Made by a program: the position numbers and the translations under genes. Below, piece by piece: positions 5,786 to 7,391 of a stretch of DNA of 7,391 bases. The stretch comes from Bacillota bacterium (lineage in GTDB: Bacteria; Bacillota; Clostridia; Lachnospirales; Lachnospiraceae), in contig JAEXGM010000123.1 in the NCBI GenBank assembly GCA_023450835.1, positions 1 through 7,391 of the forward strand, read 5' to 3'. Under the pieces are notes generated by a model that was not told the origin of the DNA, searched no databases, and saw nothing but the letters and a program-made list of their open reading frames with translations. Within the stretch, counting starts at the first letter, position 1, and each line of letters starts with the position of its first letter.

Positions 5786-7033
5786 TTAATCTAAACCGTT
5801 AAAAGAAGGATATGCAACTTCGCCGTGTTCAACCAAATCAAGTCCCTGTGCTTCTTCTTCCTGTGTCACCTTAATAGGCATTACCAGCTTGATAACAGAA
5901 ACAATAATAAAGGTAGCAATTCCTGCAAATGCAATTGTAATTAAAATACTGAGTATCTGTGCTACAAACAGTTTCACATCACCAAATACAAGTCCGTTCC
6001 ATTGTGCCCCGGAATTGATGGAGGTCTTTGCAAACAGACCGGTTGCAATACCGCCCCAGATACCGCCAAGACCATGGCATCCGAAAGCATCTAATGCATC
6101 GTCATAACCGAATCTGCCTTTAATCTTTGTCATACCAAAGTAGCAGATAGGGCTTACTAATAAACCAATGATAATGGATGCCCAGATGGGAACAAAACCG
6201 GCTGCGGGAGTAATTGCTACAAGACCAACGACAGCACCGGTAGCCGCACCTAAGATAGTAGGCTTGCCATGAAGTAATTTTTCTATCAGCATCCAGGAAA
6301 GAAGAGCTGCTGCTGCAGAAGTATTTGTTGTCATAAAGGCATGGGCTGCAAGACCATCCGCTGCTAAAGCACTGCCGCTGTTAAAACCAAACCAGCCAAA
6401 CCATAAAAGAGCTGCTCCAAGCACTACAAAAGGAATGTTGTGAGGTTTATAGGATACCACTCCGTATTCCCTGCGTTTTCCGAGAAGGATACAGGCTACC
6501 AGACCGGATACACCGGAGCTGATATGAACTACATTACCGCCTGCAAAGTCAACAGCACCTAACTCTCTTATAAAACCGCCAACGCCCCAAACCATGTGTG
6601 CTAACGGATAGTAAACTAATAAGGACCAGGCAGCAACAAAAACAAATAATGCCGAGAATTTCATTCTGCCTGCAATTGCTCCGCAGATAAGTGCGGGAGT
6701 AATAATAGCAAACATCATCTGAAAAGCTGCAAATACAGTTTCAGGTATAGAACCGGCATAATCTCCATTGGGATCAAAACCGACTCCGTTAAAGAATGCT
6801 TTGCTGAAATCTCCTATAATTCCGCCGTGGTCAGGACCAAAGCTAAGAGAATATCCTACTGTAACCCATAATAATGAACCCAGACCTAAAATAAAAAAAC
6901 AGGACATTAAAGTATTAAGAGCATTTTTTCTTCTCTCCATACCTGCATAAAAGAATGCCAAACCCGGAGTCATTAAGAGTACTAATGCACTGCTCACAAG
7001 TACATACGCGGTATTTCCATTGTTAATTTCCAT
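5786..7033 (-). CDS. amtB: ammonium transporter AmtB
   Basis: Amt/Rh family ammonium channel of 415 residues with about eleven membrane helices; known members are trimers in the cytoplasmic membrane. The twin pore histidines are H170 in VDFAGGNVVHISSG and H320 in DAFGCHGLGG. Asp162 and Trp149 (AHMVWG) match the conserved periplasmic-side binding region, F108 lies at the gate, and GWFGFNSGSA is at 213-222. The cytoplasmic tail from 387 (KVTQEEEAQGLDLVEHGEVAY) is the conserved region contacted by PII, encoded by the next gene. The N-terminus goes almost directly into the first helix without a cleaved signal peptide, unlike E. coli AmtB. The start ATG is preceded by AAGGAAGG (7043-7050), 9 bases away. 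Transcription comes from the promoter at 7256-7283 through a long leader that holds a terminator-like hairpin. Confidence 0.97.
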   Translation of the reverse strand: MEINNGNTAYVLVSSALVLLMTPGLAFFYAGMERRKNALNTLMSCFFILGLGSLLWVTVGYSLSFGPDHGGIIGDFSKAFFNGVGFDPNGDYAGSIPETVFAAFQMMFAIITPALICGAIAGRMKFSALFVFVAAWSLLVYYPLAHMVWGVGGFIRELGAVDFAGGNVVHISSGVSGLVACILLGKRREYGVVSYKPHNIPFVVLGAALLWFGWFGFNSGSALAADGLAAHAFMTTNTSAAAALLSWMLIEKLLHGKPTILGAATGAVVGLVAITPAAGFVPIWASIIIGLLVSPICYFGMTKIKGRFGYDDALDAFGCHGLGGIWGGIATGLFAKTSINSGAQWNGLVFGDVKLFVAQILSILITIAFAGIATFIIVSVIKLVMPIKVTQEEEAQGLDLVEHGEVAYPSFNGLD

Positions 7034-7070
7034 AGACTCTAACCTTCCTTTTTATGATTTCTTGATAGAT

Positions 7071-7200
7071 AGCAATTAACAGTTCTGAATTACGCTTTTC
7101 CCGGGCATTGCATCATTTCATTAAAGCGTCAAACAGCAGGGACACAGCTTAAGAAACTACAAGGTATACGGCCGATTAATACCTTATCCGTGGCTGTTAA
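7071..7200 (-). promoter_or_regulatory. structured part of amtB leader RNA, downstream of the attenuator
   Basis: This untranslated stretch can form several helices. H1: arms 7161-7167 and 7179-7185 (7 bp) around an 11-base loop holding the self-complementary CGGCCG. H2: arms 7092-7098 and 7123-7129 (7 bp) enclosing 24 bases. H3: arms 7132-7137 and 7193-7198 (6 bp) enclosing H1. The H3 arm can instead use 7194-7200 to pair with 7076-7082 (7 bp), next to the ribosome binding site, so the two folds exclude each other. No riboswitch class was recognised. No convincing leader peptide is present: the only small frame is eight codons (MMQCPGKA) without a ribosome binding site. Confidence 0.45.
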
Positions 7201-7203
7201 AAT

Positions 7204-7243
7204 AAAAAAAGGCAATTACCCCATAAAATGAGTAATCGCCTTT
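7204..7243 (-). terminator. terminator-like hairpin in the amtB leader (putative attenuator)
   Basis: Arms 7232-7243 and 7208-7219 form a 12-bp stem (one G-U pair in the minus-strand RNA) with a 12-base loop, followed by an unbroken run of seven U (7210-7204): a textbook intrinsic terminator. It starts only about 6 bases after the predicted transcription start (near 7249), so most transcripts would stop at about 45 bases unless termination is prevented. It could also serve an upstream gene outside the window, but the strong promoter between argues for attenuation of amtB-glnK or for a very short RNA. Confidence 0.85.
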
Positions 7244-7255
7244 GACTTTAAATGT

Positions 7256-7283
7256 ATTATACCCGATATTTTTAAATTGTCAA
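7256..7283 (-). promoter_or_regulatory. consensus sigma-A promoter of the amtB-glnK operon
   Basis: Minus strand -35 TTGACA (7283-7278), a perfect match, 16-base spacer, -10 TATAAT (7261-7256), also perfect. The predicted start near 7249 gives a leader of about 215 bases to the amtB ATG. No sigma-54 promoter or clear GlnR/TnrA box is visible nearby. Such a strong promoter on a nitrogen-scavenging gene fits control after initiation. Confidence 0.85.
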
Positions 7284-7391
7284 ATAGAAAGTTTAAATTA
7301 CCTTCAAATCCCATATTATGCAGTATGAATTCAAAATCTTTTCCTTGTCTCTACTGCAATTTGCACAAATATAACTTTAATGAGCCGGACT
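7284..7391. other. edge region with no supported gene
   Basis: Between the amtB promoter and the right edge no convincing gene is seen. A minus-strand frame is open from the edge to a TGA at 7333-7331 (about 19 codons) and could be the tail of an upstream gene. A plus-strand frame from ATG 7325 (MNSKSFPCLYCNLH...) is open to the edge but has no ribosome binding site. Neither can be judged from the few residues visible. Confidence 0.4.

Noticed and set aside
7204..7249. ANTAR-type two-hexaloop antiterminator site before the amtB attenuator
   Set aside because: Only about 6 bases separate the predicted transcription start from the terminator stem, so the two tandem hairpins of the ANTAR motif cannot fit upstream; none was found downstream either.
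7318..7391. Plus-strand start at 7325 with a CxxC (MNSKSFPCLYCNLH) open to the right edge, possibly a divergent gene
   Set aside because: Only 22 codons visible, no ribosome binding site and no plus-strand promoter seen; cannot be supported.
1..7391. Mobile elements, CRISPR arrays, tRNA or rRNA genes, attachment sites
   Set aside because: No transposase or integrase motifs, no spaced direct repeats and no tRNA-like cloverleaf were seen on either strand.

Overview
The window looks like a chromosomal segment of an AT-rich, low-GC Gram-positive anaerobe, most likely a clostridial (Lachnospiraceae-like) Firmicute. This rests on strong AGGAGG-type ribosome binding sites, near-consensus TTGACA/TATAAT promoters, U-tract intrinsic terminators, a Csp-like subtilase, a rubredoxin-linked flavoprotein, a DUF975 membrane protein and a receiver-less LytTR regulator. 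The genus assignment is inference. All seven supported genes lie on the minus strand, so transcription runs from the right edge to the left edge.

Right to left: (1) 7391-5355, a nitrogen unit. A near-perfect promoter (7256-7283) is followed within a few bases by an intrinsic terminator-shaped hairpin (7204-7243), then about 170 bases of structured leader, then amtB (ammonium channel) and glnK/glnB (PII), closed by a terminator at 5355-5389. (2) 5287-4354, a two-gene unit: a LytTR DNA-binding protein and a small four-helix membrane protein whose start overlaps the LytTR stop by 4 bases. The layout resembles LytTR regulatory systems, where a membrane protein restrains its regulator. An 8-bp inverted repeat sits across the promoter. 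(3) 4306-3397, a single DUF975 membrane protein gene with its own promoter, a 5' UTR hairpin and a strong terminator. (4) 3393-1, a consensus promoter driving a rubredoxin-like/NADH:rubredoxin oxidoreductase fusion, then a Csp-like S8 serine protease, then the start of an alpha/beta hydrolase cut by the window edge. Gaps of 55-70 bases and no visible terminator suggest one operon.

AmtB brings in ammonium and PII gates it in response to ATP/ADP/2-oxoglutarate. This PII has Ile at the position of the uridylylated Tyr51, so control is probably by effectors only. The most interesting element is the amtB leader: promoter, immediate terminator and mutually exclusive downstream helices suggest transcription attenuation, possibly a nitrogen-responsive RNA element. 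No mobile element, CRISPR array, tRNA or rRNA gene was seen.
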